From JAUIAI01 sp041396585 (GTDB lineage Bacteria; Pseudomonadota; Gammaproteobacteria; Burkholderiales; Burkholderiaceae_E), in assembly GCA_041396585.1 (NCBI GenBank), contig JAWKYG010000005.1, positions 310,001 to 374,000 on the forward strand: DNA of 64,000 nt. The letters run 5' to 3'. The stretch's first letter is position 1, and every line of letters starts with the position of its first letter. Made by a program: the position numbers and the translations under genes. Shown piece by piece: positions 1 through 9,136 of this stretch. Below the pieces are notes generated by a model. The model saw only the letters and a program-made list of their open reading frames with translations, was not told the DNA's origin and made no database searches.

Positions 1-1752
1 CATCTGTACACCCGCAAAGAAGCCCCCTCGGATGCCGAGGTCATCAGCCATCGGCTGATGGCCCGGGCCGGTCTGATCAAGCGTCTGGCCGGCGGCATCT
101 ACAGCTATATGCCGCTGGACATGCGGGTGCTGCGCCGCATCGAGGCGATCATCCGCGAGGAGATGAACCGGGCCGGAGCGATCGAGCTGCTGATGCCGGT
201 GGTGCAGCCGGCCGAACTGTGGCAGGAGTCCGGTCGCTGGACCCAGTACGGGCCGGAACTCATGCGTATCCGCGATCGGCATGACCGCGATTTCATCGTG
301 CAGCCCACCTCTGAGGAGGTGATCACCGATATCGCGCGCCAGGAGCTGCGCAGCTACAAGCAACTGCCGCGCAATTTCTATCACATCCAGACCAAGTTTC
401 GCGATGAACGCCGGCCGCGCTTTGGCATCATGCGTGGCCGCGAATTCACGATGAAGGATGCCTACTCGTTCGATCGCGATGCCGATTCGGCAATGGCCAG
501 CTACCGGATCATGTTCGACGCCTATGTGCGGATCTTCGAGCGGCTCGGCCTGGGCTTTCGCGCGGTGGCGGCAGACACCGGCGCGATCGGCGGCTCGGCC
601 AGTCACGAGTTCCAGGTGATCGCCGATACCGGCGAGGATCTGATCGCCTATTGCCCGCAGTCGGATTACGCGGCCAATGTGGAGCTGGCCGAGGCGTTGC
701 CCCTGCTGGATACGCGCGCACCGGCAACCCAGCCGATGGTCAAGACACCCACACCGGGCCAGGCGCGTTGCGATGATGTCGCCGCCTACCTGAAGCTGCC
801 GCTCGAGCGCACGGTCAAGTCCTTGGTGCTGGCCGTCGATCCGGCGCCCGAGGTGGGTGGCGCGGCACAGGTCTGGCTGCTGATCGTGCGCGGTGATCAT
901 GACCTCAACGAGGTCAAGGCGGGCAAGGTGCCCGGGCTGGCGGGCTTTCGTTTTGCCACCGAGGCCGAGATCGTCGAACACTTCGGCACCCCGCCCGGCT
1001 ACCTGGGCCCGGTGGCGACGGTCAAGCCGGTGCGGGTGGTGGTCGACCGCACGGTCGCGCGGATGGCCGACTTCGTCTGCGGCGCCAACGAGGTCGATGC
1101 CCACCTGACCGGGGTGAACTGGGGCCGCGATCTCCCCGAACCGGTGCCGGCCGAGGCGGCTGACCCGGACACGCCGGTCATCGAGGCCGACATCCGCAAT
1201 GTGCGCGAAGGTGATCCGTCGCCCGACGGCAAGGGCGTGCTGGCGATTCAGCGCGGTATCGAGGTCGGCCATGTCTTTTACCTGGGCACCAAGTATTCGC
1301 AGGCGATGAAGGCCGAGTTCATCGATGAAGACGGCAAAGGCAAGCCCTTCGAGATGGGCTGCTACGGTATCGGCGTCACCCGGCTGATGGGCGCGGCGAT
1401 CGAGCAGAATCACGATGAGCGCGGCATCATCTGGCCGCTGTCGATCGCGCCCTTCGAGGTGGTGATCTGCCCGCTGGGCATGGCCAAGAGCGAGGCCGTG
1501 GCAGGCACCGCCCATGCGCTCTATGAGGAATTGCGGGCGGCCGGCGTGGATGTGATCATCGATGACCGCCCGGAGCGGCCAGGCGTGATGTTCGCCGACT
1601 GGGAGTTGATCGGCGTGCCGCTGCGAGTCACGATCGGTGAGCGCGGATTGCAGGCGGGTGAGGTGGAACTGGTCAGCCGGCGCGGCCTGGAATTGACCAA
1701 GATGGCGCCCGCGCAGGCGGCACAGGCGGTCTTGGCGGCGCTGGGCCGGTAG
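1..1752 (+). CDS. proS: Proline--tRNA ligase, 5' end cut by window
   Basis: Class II aminoacyl-tRNA synthetase that charges tRNA(Pro) in the cytoplasm. The reading frame is open to base 1 and reads HLYTRKEAPSDAEVISHRLM before the first ATG at 58. This matches the usual ProRS N-terminus, so only a few residues are missing and the ATG at 58 is internal. Visible family features are the TSEEV and FRDERRPRFG segments of motif 2, the GREFTMKDAYSF block, a long YbaK-like editing insertion (about residues 240-400), GCYGIGVTRL of motif 3, and a C-terminal anticodon-binding domain (VVICPLG, IDDRPERPGVMFADWELIG). The length of about 584 codons fits the bacterial prokaryote-type enzyme (E. coli 572). Downstream is a lytic transglycosylase gene on the same strand. 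Confidence 0.97.
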   Translation, partial: HLYTRKEAPSDAEVISHRLMARAGLIKRLAGGIYSYMPLDMRVLRRIEAIIREEMNRAGAIELLMPVVQPAELWQESGRWTQYGPELMRIRDRHDRDFIVQPTSEEVITDIARQELRSYKQLPRNFYHIQTKFRDERRPRFGIMRGREFTMKDAYSFDRDADSAMASYRIMFDAYVRIFERLGLGFRAVAADTGAIGGSASHEFQVIADTGEDLIAYCPQSDYAANVELAEALPLLDTRAPATQPMVKTPTPGQARCDDVAAYLKLPLERTVKSLVLAVDPAPEVGGAAQVWLLIVRGDHDLNEVKAGKVPGLAGFRFATEAEIVEHFGTPPGYLGPVATVKPVRVVVDRTVARMADFVCGANEVDAHLTGVNWGRDLPEPVPAEAADPDTPVIEADIRNVREGDPSPDGKGVLAIQRGIEVGHVFYLGTKYSQAMKAEFIDEDGKGKPFEMGCYGIGVTRLMGAAIEQNHDERGIIWPLSIAPFEVVICPLGMAKSEAVAGTAHALYEELRAAGVDVIIDDRPERPGVMFADWELIGVPLRVTIGERGLQAGEVELVSRRGLELTKMAPAQAAQAVLAALGR

Positions 1753-1934
1753 TCGAATCGTGTGCGTGATCCGCTGGCCGATGCGCAGGGGAGGCCTGCG
1801 CCGGGGCGATCGCCATGTCGGCAGGGGGCCAGGCCGGGCGGCGTGATGCAGGCCGTGGCGCCCGACAGACGGTCGCGGCCATTCGTCGGAAGGTGGGTTG
1901 GCACGTACGCGCGCGCATGGCCATCATCCGCTTG

Positions 1935-2594
1935 ATGAAAGCCATACTTGCCGATCGTGCGTCGCGCGCGCTGCGATTGCTGGCCGTGTATGCCTGCCTG
2001 GCCGGGCTGGCTGCGCCGGCCCGTGCCGGCGAGCAGCGCTACGAACCGCTGGCGGCGTCGCTGCAAACCGCGCTGTCCGCCGCGGTGCGCGATGATGGCC
2101 GCGAGGTTCCGGAGCCGGTTTTCGAGTCCATCATGCACAAGGTGGACTGGCTGACCAGCATGTCCGTACGCCTGCCGCGCAAATGGAAGCCGGATCATGA
2201 TCAGCGCATGGCCTTCCTGAAAACCGTGCGCTACGAGGCTCAGCGCGCCGGTCTCGATCCGCAGCTGGTGCTGGCCCTGATCCAGGTCGAGAGTAACTTC
2301 CGCCGCTACGCAGTGTCCCGGGCCGGGGCACGTGGCTACATGCAGGTCATGCCCTTCTGGACCGAACTGATCGGCGATGGCGAGCCCGCGCGCCTGTTCG
2401 ATATGCGCACCAATCTGCGCTATGGCTGCACGATCCTGCGCCACTACCTCGATATCGAGCAGGGCAATTTGTTCCGCGCCCTGGGCCGCTACAACGGCTC
2501 GCTCGGCCTGGCGCGCTATCCGGACAAGGTGATGGCGGCGCTGCAGCGCTGGCGCTATCGTCCTGCCGCTCCGCTCGCAACCGCCAGCCGCTGA
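1935..2594 (+). CDS. Lytic murein transglycosylase (SLT domain), secreted
   Basis: Predicted to cleave the MurNAc-GlcNAc bond of peptidoglycan in the periplasm, forming 1,6-anhydro ends. The SLT domain is clear: VLALIQVESNFRRYAVS carries the catalytic Glu, followed by GARGYMQVMPFW and a C-terminal LGRYNGSLGLARYPDKV block. I chose the ATG at 1935 because it gives a basic N-terminus, a hydrophobic stretch (LRLLAVYACLAGLA) and an APARA-G cleavage site; in-frame ATGs at 1815 and 1917 would bury the signal peptide. The protein is about 219 aa. It follows proS after 180 nt. The intergenic gap holds nothing I can name. Confidence 0.9.
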   Translation: MKAILADRASRALRLLAVYACLAGLAAPARAGEQRYEPLAASLQTALSAAVRDDGREVPEPVFESIMHKVDWLTSMSVRLPRKWKPDHDQRMAFLKTVRYEAQRAGLDPQLVLALIQVESNFRRYAVSRAGARGYMQVMPFWTELIGDGEPARLFDMRTNLRYGCTILRHYLDIEQGNLFRALGRYNGSLGLARYPDKVMAALQRWRYRPAAPLATASR

Positions 2595-2777
2595 CCAGGC
2601 GCGCGGCCAACGCCGCGCAACTTCGCATGCCGGTGCCTCAGGGGCATTTCAGCCAGGCATTGTGCGGCGCCCCTCGTCGCCGTTCATCGTGTCCCGACGA
2701 CCGGTGACGAACTTCGCCGGCAAGTCGTGCCTTATTGCGCATTCTCGGCCCTTCTCAGGTGCTGATAATCCTCATCG

Positions 2778-5051
2778 ATGAGTACCGAACTGATCCCCAA
2801 CCGACGGCCTTCCGCGTTCTTCGCACTGGCGACCGCGCTCGCGGTTATGGTGTCCCAGTTCACGGTTCCCAGCGGGTCGGAGATCGGATTTCTGTGGTTG
2901 CCGACTTCGGTCGTACTGGTAGGCATCCTGAGTCGCGGCTTTTCGGTCGTGCTGCCGGGGGTGGTCGGACTGGTGGCTGCGCAGGCGCTGGTCGGTGTTT
3001 CACCGATGATGATCGCCGGCAGCGCGCTGGCCGCCGCGCTCGGCCCGCTGGCCTGCTTCCATGCGATCGAGCGGCTGCGTCGGTTTCGTCGCGCTCAGTC
3101 GCACCTGGTACAGACCACGCATCTGTTTCTGTCCATCGGCTGCCTGCAGGCGCCGATCGCAGCAGCCTGTATGACCGCCGCGATGCCGCTGGCCGGCTTC
3201 GCGGACATCGATCATCTGCTGACCTTCGTGTCGATCTGGGCGATCGAGTTCACCAGTGGCGTGGTGTTCGTGCGCGGCCTCATGACCTGGCTCCCGAACG
3301 ACGGCTCGGGATTCTGTCCCGCCGCGGGGATGCGCCAGGGCATGTCCGCTCTGTCCTGGCAGGCGTTATCGCCCTATGTTCCCCTGGTGGTGTTCGGTGC
3401 GCTGGCCTGGATTGCCTGTGAAACCGGGCATCCGTTGATTGCCCGGGTGTTGTCGGTGCCCGTGTTCGCCGCGGCGGCGGTCGCCTCACTGGTTCATCCG
3501 CGTCGCGTCGCAACGTCCGCATTGATGGCCGCCATGCTGATCATCGCCGGCGTTCGGGTGCACGGGATCGACATGTCGCCGCTGAACGGCCGCATGGCCG
3601 ACTCCGCCGAACTCGCAATGCTGATCCTCACCGGCGCGGCGCTGCTGCACCTGCTCAATTCCCTGATCGAGGAGCGTCTGACCCAGCAGCGGCGCCTGCG
3701 CCGCAAGGCGTTCACGAACGAGGTCAGCGGCTGGCCCAATCTGCGCGCCCTGACCGCCCGCCTGCTGAACCGGGGCGAACAGAACAAGGCTCAGCGCCAT
3801 GGTCAGCAACTGGCCGAGCTGGCGATCGCCGGCCTGGACAAATGGGCCGATCTGGCCGGCCGGCAAGCCACGATGGCAGCGGAGCGCGAGATCGGCAAGC
3901 GTCTGCAAACCGTGTTCGGATCCTATGTGTCGATGATCGCGCACATCGGTTCCGGCCGCTTCATCCTGCTGTTCAACGGTCGCATGTCCGATGAGAAACT
4001 GCAGGAGATCATGCGCATCGGTTTCGACCGCCACCGTTTCACGATCGCCAACCAGGCCGTACCGATGCGCTATTCGATCGGTGTCGTCGATGCGCCGCCC
4101 GGCGTGCATGAGCCCGAGGAACTGCTGGCCTCGCTGTCGCTGGCCCAGCAGCATGCGGTCACCGTCGGCGGGCGCTTCTACCGCCTCACGCTGGACAACG
4201 ACCAGGTGCGCGCCTACCGCAAGGAGCTGGCCTGGGTGGAGCGCGTGCGCAGCATGCTCGAGCGCGACCGCCTGCGTCTGTTCGCGCAACCGATCGCTCC
4301 GGCAGTGATCGATCCAGAAACCACGGGTCTGCACTTCGAGGTGCTTTCGCGGATGGCCGACGAGGATGGTTCGCTTCTCGCACCGGGCGGTTTCCTGGGC
4401 GCGATCTCGAAGGCCGGCCTGCAGATCGAGCTCGATCGGCGGGTGTTGGAGCGCACCATCCGCTATCTCGATGACGACATGGAGCTGCTCGACGCCACCG
4501 ATCTCTGCGCCATCAATGTCACCGGTCCGACCATCTGTGATCCGGGCTTCGCCCAGTATCTGATCGGCTTGCTCGAAAACAGCCGGGTCTCGCCCAGCCA
4601 GCTCGCGATCGAGATCACGGAGTCGGACACCATCGCCGATCTCGACTCGGCGCTGGCCAATGTCAGCAAGATCTCCGAGATCGGCATCCGCGTCGCGGTC
4701 GACGACTTCGGCACCGGCCAGGCCACCTTCGAGTACATTCGTCGCCTCGGTCCGCAGATCCTGAAGATCGACGGCGCATTCGTGCGCCGCTACCGAGAAG
4801 ACGCGCTCGATCGCGAGATCGTCGAGTCGATCGTGCGCCTGGCCAAGGCGATCGGCGCCAGTACGGTTGCCGAGTTCGTCGAGACTCCCGAGATCGGCGA
4901 CGAGATGCGCCGAATCGGCGTGGATCTGCTGCAAGGCTATGCGATCGCCAAGCCGATGCCGATCTCGCAGATCAAGGCCTTCTGCAATCAGCGTCGCGCG
5001 GAGCTGCTCTGCCAGGCATCGCAGGTCGAGCCGATCGACAATATCGCCTGA
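2778..5051 (+). CDS. MASE1-like membrane sensor with degenerate GGDEF and EAL domain
   Basis: Likely cyclic-di-GMP phosphodiesterase anchored in the inner membrane. Residues about 10-310 hold eight or so hydrophobic segments resembling a MASE1 sensor. Residues about 320-470 resemble a GGDEF domain, but the signature is GSGRF (near residue 391), so diguanylate cyclase activity is unlikely. The EAL domain covers about 485-745. Its signature is EVL in FEVLSR (residue 521), and the other catalytic positions look intact: INVTG, LAIEITESD, VAVDDFGTG, LKIDGAFV, AEFVE and LLQGYAIAKP. The phosphodiesterase may therefore be active with the degenerate GGDEF as a regulatory domain. It stands alone, with no adjacent regulator. 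A weak GC hairpin lies just past the stop (5057-5076). Confidence 0.88.
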   Translation: MSTELIPNRRPSAFFALATALAVMVSQFTVPSGSEIGFLWLPTSVVLVGILSRGFSVVLPGVVGLVAAQALVGVSPMMIAGSALAAALGPLACFHAIERLRRFRRAQSHLVQTTHLFLSIGCLQAPIAAACMTAAMPLAGFADIDHLLTFVSIWAIEFTSGVVFVRGLMTWLPNDGSGFCPAAGMRQGMSALSWQALSPYVPLVVFGALAWIACETGHPLIARVLSVPVFAAAAVASLVHPRRVATSALMAAMLIIAGVRVHGIDMSPLNGRMADSAELAMLILTGAALLHLLNSLIEERLTQQRRLRRKAFTNEVSGWPNLRALTARLLNRGEQNKAQRHGQQLAELAIAGLDKWADLAGRQATMAAEREIGKRLQTVFGSYVSMIAHIGSGRFILLFNGRMSDEKLQEIMRIGFDRHRFTIANQAVPMRYSIGVVDAPPGVHEPEELLASLSLAQQHAVTVGGRFYRLTLDNDQVRAYRKELAWVERVRSMLERDRLRLFAQPIAPAVIDPETTGLHFEVLSRMADEDGSLLAPGGFLGAISKAGLQIELDRRVLERTIRYLDDDMELLDATDLCAINVTGPTICDPGFAQYLIGLLENSRVSPSQLAIEITESDTIADLDSALANVSKISEIGIRVAVDDFGTGQATFEYIRRLGPQILKIDGAFVRRYREDALDREIVESIVRLAKAIGASTVAEFVETPEIGDEMRRIGVDLLQGYAIAKPMPISQIKAFCNQRRAELLCQASQVEPIDNIA

Positions 5052-5268
5052 TCCTGACCCGGGGCGTTGCCCGGGGTTCGAGGGGTCCGCGCCGACCATG
5101 GCGGGCCGGTTCGCAGTTCCGGCGAAATCGAAGGCGATTGATCCTGCGCAGATTCCCGTGCCCCGATGCCTGTTAATAATGCGTGAACGAGCCCGCTGAT
5201 TGCGACGGCCGCGGTGAGGCCATGCGTACGCGCACCCGAGCGGGCCCCGGCCGTCGGGAGAACGGGTC

Positions 5269-6600
5269 ATGACGCTCATCCGCATCGCGCTTGCGCTGTT
5301 GTTCATCATGATGGCGTCAATCGGCGCCAGCGCCGGCGAGGAGCCTGTCCGTGCGCGACTCGCGTTGATCTACACGGGCATGCTCAGTGGCGAGCTAGAG
5401 CCCTGCGGCTGCACCGCCGAGGGCGATTTCGGCGGCATTCGACGGCTCGCGACCGAACTTGACAGGCTGCGCGCACAGAACGCCGGCCGGTCGGTTCTGG
5501 TCAGCACAGGCGGGCTGTTTGGTACGGTGTCGCCGACCCACGAGATCAGCAACCGGTTCATCCTCGAGGCCACGGCCATGCTCGGCTATGACGCAATCGG
5601 CGTGCAGTGGTCCGACCTGGTTTATGGGGAATCATTTCTGCGCGCGCCGGCACTGCCCTGGACCGCCACCAACTGGATCGCGGCCGATGCCATGCCGTTC
5701 GCATCCGAGCAGCGCTTCGAGCGCGGCGGCTTGCGCATCGCCTACCTGCACTGGTTGCGATCCGATGCCTCGCCCTACCGTTTCGGGGCGGGCGCCGACG
5801 CGCGCGTGCACGATCAGCCCGGGCGGTTGCGAGAACGCCTGCGTGCCTTGCGCGCTGAGCATGATCTGATCATCCTCGGCGTTGATGGTCACCCGGACAA
5901 TCTTTCGCGCCTGCCACTCGGATTGGTCGATGTTCTGATCATGCCGGCTGGCACCGAACAGACGGCCGAACCCGGCAGAATCGGCGGGGCGATCGTGCTC
6001 ATGCCGGGCAATCGCGGCCAGCAACTCGGGCGCGTGCAACTGCAACCTGATACGCAGGGACGGTGGCAGATCGCCGATAGCGAGGTGATCGCATTGGCCG
6101 AATCGGTTCCCGACGCGCCGCGAATGGCAGACTGGTACGCGCGTTACGAACGAGCGCTTCGCGAAGACTACGATGCCCGTGCCGCACAGCCGTCCGTGCC
6201 TGGCGACTATCTCGGGTCTCGGGCCTGCGAGACTTGTCACGCGCAGGCGTACCGACACTGGCAGGGCACCGTGCATTCACGGGCCCATGATGCTCTGGTT
6301 TCCGTGGGCAAGCAGTACGACCCGTATTGCGTGTCCTGCCATGTGATCGGCTTCGGTCAGCGCGGTGGATTCACCAGCTTGGAACACGAGCCGGATCTGC
6401 GCCATGTCGGTTGCGAGTCCTGTCATGGACCGGGCCGGGCCCATGTTCGCAGTTTTGCTGTGCACAAGACCCGGCCTGTCGATGAAGCCACCTGCCTGGC
6501 CTGCCATACCCGCCGAAACAGCCCCGCGTTCGATTTCCGAAGCTATCTGCCCAGGATCCTGCATGGTCAGGGAGCGGCCCACAGCGGCCCGGCCCGTTGA
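5269..6600 (+). CDS. Secreted tetraheme cytochrome c with N-terminal metallophosphatase-like domain
   Basis: Probable periplasmic multiheme electron carrier of 443 aa. The N-terminus is a signal peptide (MTLIRIALALLFIMM, then ASIGASA-GEE). Next comes a block of about 290 residues starting LALIYTGMLSGELEPCGC, which resembles the 5'-nucleotidase/SoxB-like metallophosphatase opening, but the Asp/His metal-ligand motifs of active enzymes are not obvious. The C-terminal 125 residues hold four CXXCH heme sites: CETCH (residue 320), CVSCH (354), CESCH (382) and CLACH (409), arranged as in cytochrome c-554-like proteins. The substrate is unknown; oxidation of sulfur or nitrogen compounds is a guess. 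It ends 72 nt before a convergent FAD oxidase gene. The start has a GGGAG site nearby. Confidence 0.85.
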   Translation: MTLIRIALALLFIMMASIGASAGEEPVRARLALIYTGMLSGELEPCGCTAEGDFGGIRRLATELDRLRAQNAGRSVLVSTGGLFGTVSPTHEISNRFILEATAMLGYDAIGVQWSDLVYGESFLRAPALPWTATNWIAADAMPFASEQRFERGGLRIAYLHWLRSDASPYRFGAGADARVHDQPGRLRERLRALRAEHDLIILGVDGHPDNLSRLPLGLVDVLIMPAGTEQTAEPGRIGGAIVLMPGNRGQQLGRVQLQPDTQGRWQIADSEVIALAESVPDAPRMADWYARYERALREDYDARAAQPSVPGDYLGSRACETCHAQAYRHWQGTVHSRAHDALVSVGKQYDPYCVSCHVIGFGQRGGFTSLEHEPDLRHVGCESCHGPGRAHVRSFAVHKTRPVDEATCLACHTRRNSPAFDFRSYLPRILHGQGAAHSGPAR

Positions 6601-6672
6601 GCCGTGCCGCGAGGGCCGAAGCCTGCGGGCCGGTCAGCAAGCGCCAGGATACCGATGGGACACGACAAGACC

Positions 6673-8115
6673 CTACGCGCCCGGCGTCAGGCGCAGCACC
6701 TTGCCCGGGTTCATCCGATGCTGCGGATCGAAGCCGTCCTTGATCAAGCGCATCAGGCGCAGCTCGAGCGGGGATTTGTAGCGGGCCGCCTCATCGCGGC
6801 GCAGCACACCGAGCCCGTGTTCGGCCGAGATCGACCCGCCGGCGGCGGCCACGGCATCATGCACCAGCCGGTTGATCGCCGGTTGCAGGGCCATGAAGGC
6901 CTGTTCCTTGTCGGGCGCACGCAGCCCGGGCCCGGCCGCCACATTGAAATGCAGATTGCCATCGCCAAGATGGCCGAACACCACCATCTGGATGCCGGGG
7001 AAGGCCTGCTCGAGCGCCCGGCTCGTGGATTCGATGAAATCGCCAATCGCCGAGATCGGCACCGAAATGTCGTGCTTGACCGCCTTCGCGGTGGCAGCCT
7101 CGGCGGGCGAGATGTTTTCGCGCAGCGCCCAGAGCGCGCGGCTGCGGGCAATCGAGTCGGCCACCACGGCGTCATGGATCAAGCCGGCCTCCAGCGCCTG
7201 GCCCAGCAAGGCCTCGAAGCGCTCGGTCGCATGGTGCTCGCCTTCGGCATCGGAGCACTCGAGCAGCACATAGTTCGGCGCCGGCGCGGCAAAGGGTTTG
7301 GGGCAATGCGGAAAATGCTCGGCGACCATGTCCAGGCAGACATCGCTGATGAGCTCGAACGCGGTCAGACTCGATGCCAGCTCCCGTTGCGCCAGCACCA
7401 GCAGCTCGAGTGCCTTGCGCGGGCTCTCGAGCGAGGCCATCGCCGTCAGTTGCGCGGCCGGTAGCGGGTAGAGCTTGAGCGTGGCCGCGGTGATCACGCC
7501 AAGGGTGCCTTCGCTGCCCACGAACAGATCGCGCAGGTCATAACCCGTGTTGTCCTTGCGCAGGCCGCGCAGGCCCTCCCAAAGCTCACCATCGGCGCAG
7601 ACCACCTCGAGGCCGAGGCACAGTTCGCGCGCATTGCCATAGCGCAGAACCTGGCAGCCACCGGCATTGGTGGCGAGATTGCCGCCGATCGTGCAACTGC
7701 CCTCCGAAGGCAGGCTGAGCGGGAACAGCCGGCCTGCGGCGCGCGCCGCTTCCTGCACGGCGGCCAGCGTGCAGCCGGCATCCACCGTGATCGTGTTGTT
7801 GACGGTGTCGATGGCGCGGATACGGGTCAGGCGGGCAAGGCTGAGCACCACGGTATCGCCGACATCATCGGGGGTCGCGGCACCCGACATCCCGGTGTTG
7901 CCACCCTGGGGAACGATCTTCAGCCCGTGCCCGGCACACCAACGCACCACGCGCTGAACGTCCTGCACGGTGTCGGGCTGGGCGATCGCGAGTGCCCGGC
8001 CGGTATAGCGGCGACGCCAGTCGGTGAGAAACGGAGCCATATCATCGGCCGCGCTCAGGACGCGACCATCGAAGGCTGCGGCCAGTTCGGCCGGATCGGG
8101 GAGGGGGGAGTTCAT
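6673..8115 (-). CDS. FAD-linked oxidase, GlcD / D-2-hydroxyacid dehydrogenase family
   Basis: Flavoprotein of about 480 aa that should oxidise a D-2-hydroxy acid (D-lactate, glycolate or D-2-hydroxyglutarate class). The FAD_binding_4 domain is at the N-terminal side (PQGGNTGMSGAATPD; GNLATNAGGCQVLRYGN), and the C-terminal FAD-oxidase domain has VVFGHLGDGNLHFNVA and SAEHGLGVLRRDEAARYK, ending in DPQHRMNPGKVL. These are family hallmarks. The frame is open upstream, but the ATG at 8115 (MNSPLPDP) matches the usual start better than the upstream ATG at 8142. The exact substrate cannot be read from sequence. It is convergent with the tetraheme cytochrome gene and may not share a promoter with the alpha-E gene upstream, because a hairpin separates them. 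Confidence 0.9.
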   Translation of the reverse strand: MNSPLPDPAELAAAFDGRVLSAADDMAPFLTDWRRRYTGRALAIAQPDTVQDVQRVVRWCAGHGLKIVPQGGNTGMSGAATPDDVGDTVVLSLARLTRIRAIDTVNNTITVDAGCTLAAVQEAARAAGRLFPLSLPSEGSCTIGGNLATNAGGCQVLRYGNARELCLGLEVVCADGELWEGLRGLRKDNTGYDLRDLFVGSEGTLGVITAATLKLYPLPAAQLTAMASLESPRKALELLVLAQRELASSLTAFELISDVCLDMVAEHFPHCPKPFAAPAPNYVLLECSDAEGEHHATERFEALLGQALEAGLIHDAVVADSIARSRALWALRENISPAEAATAKAVKHDISVPISAIGDFIESTSRALEQAFPGIQMVVFGHLGDGNLHFNVAAGPGLRAPDKEQAFMALQPAINRLVHDAVAAAGGSISAEHGLGVLRRDEAARYKSPLELRLMRLIKDGFDPQHRMNPGKVLRLTPGA

Positions 8116-8157
8116 GAACCTGCTCGCCAGAAGGCAAAGCACGGATTGTAGGTAACT

Positions 8158-8182
8158 CGCCGCCGGCGCTGCGCCGGCGGTG
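8158..8182 (-). terminator. Strong GC hairpin after the alpha-E gene
   Basis: CCGCCGGCG at 8160-8168 pairs perfectly with CGCCGGCGG at 8172-8180 around a CTG loop, extended by a G-U and a C-G pair to 11 bp. It starts directly at the end of the minus-strand alpha-E gene, so it is probably its transcription terminator, though no U-tract follows. Confidence 0.5.
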
Positions 8183-9136
8183 TCAGGCCGCGTCCGGTGC
8201 CGTGCCGAAATAGTGCTGGCTGAGCGCCAGATGGAAATCCATCACGGCAAGCTGGATCCGGTCGAGATGCTCGTGCATCGCCGGCACATCGAGCGCCGAG
8301 GGCGGGTCGCCGAGCAGGGCCTCGATCTGTTGCAGTGGCGCCAGCGGCACAGGCCGCTCATGCAGCCCCGGCTGCGCGGCAAGCTCGCCGAGCGCCTTGC
8401 GCGCTTCGTTCACGCAATAGCGGGTGGAGCGTGGAAAGCGCGCATCGGCCAGCAGGAAGTTGGCAACCGACTGGGGATCGATGCCGCGCGGATGCACGCG
8501 GCGATAGCCGTGATAGGCGGCCGAAGCCCGCAGCAATGCATTCCATTCGCTGGCGTCCTGGGCGGGATCCCGCCCCTGGGCCAGCAGCGACTGAATCTTG
8601 ATGTCCACCACCCGGGTGGTCTGGTCGCAGCGCTCGACGGTGCGGCCCAGCCGGTAGAAGTACCAGAGCTGGTCGCGATACAGCGTGTTCTGCGCGATAC
8701 CGCGGTGCAGCTGACAGGCCTCCTTGATGCGTGCGCACAGCGCCGAGAAGCGGTGCAGCGAGAGATCGCGGGGCTTGAGACTGAAGATCCAGTTGGCCAG
8801 CGTGTTCAGTTGCGTCCAGAGTTCCAGACTGAGCAGGTGGCGCAGCGTGCGCGCATTGTCGCGGGCCGCCGCCATGTCGCTGGCGATCGAGAACGGATTG
8901 CGCCGATCGATCACGAAGAAGCGGATCACGCCCGCCGGGGTGATCTTCTTGTAGTGCTCGAGATAGCTGGGCATCACTGCATGCAGCTTGAGCACCGATT
9001 CCCAGTCGGCCACGCCGTCGCTGTTGCGCGCAAAGGAATCAGTGACATCGAGAATGCGCGCCAGGCTCTCGGCACGCTCGATGTAGCGCGCCAGCCAGTA
9101 GCTGTTTTCAGCGTAGCGTGAGAGCAGGCTATCCAA
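8183..9136 (-). CDS. Alpha-E domain protein (DUF403), stand-alone
   Basis: 317 aa, all-helical alpha-E family, of unknown biochemical role. Established knowledge: these proteins occur beside circularly permuted ATP-grasp and transglutaminase proteins and are thought to take part in making or modifying an unidentified peptide. The N-terminus LLSRYAENSYWLARYIERAE is typical and is mirrored in the fused protein at 14247-16811 (LASRTADHLFWLGVYLERAE), so the window carries two paralogous alpha-E domains. The gene overlaps the 3' end of the upstream ATP-grasp gene by 8 nt, indicating translational coupling. Confidence 0.9.
   Translation of the reverse strand: MDSLLSRYAENSYWLARYIERAESLARILDVTDSFARNSDGVADWESVLKLHAVMPSYLEHYKKITPAGVIRFFVIDRRNPFSIASDMAAARDNARTLRHLLSLELWTQLNTLANWIFSLKPRDLSLHRFSALCARIKEACQLHRGIAQNTLYRDQLWYFYRLGRTVERCDQTTRVVDIKIQSLLAQGRDPAQDASEWNALLRASAAYHGYRRVHPRGIDPQSVANFLLADARFPRSTRYCVNEARKALGELAAQPGLHERPVPLAPLQQIEALLGDPPSALDVPAMHEHLDRIQLAVMDFHLALSQHYFGTAPDAA

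Noticed and set aside
3486..5309. 607-codon minus-strand frame opposite the EAL gene
   Set aside because: Shadow of the EAL gene: high GC leaves the antisense frame open; no motif.
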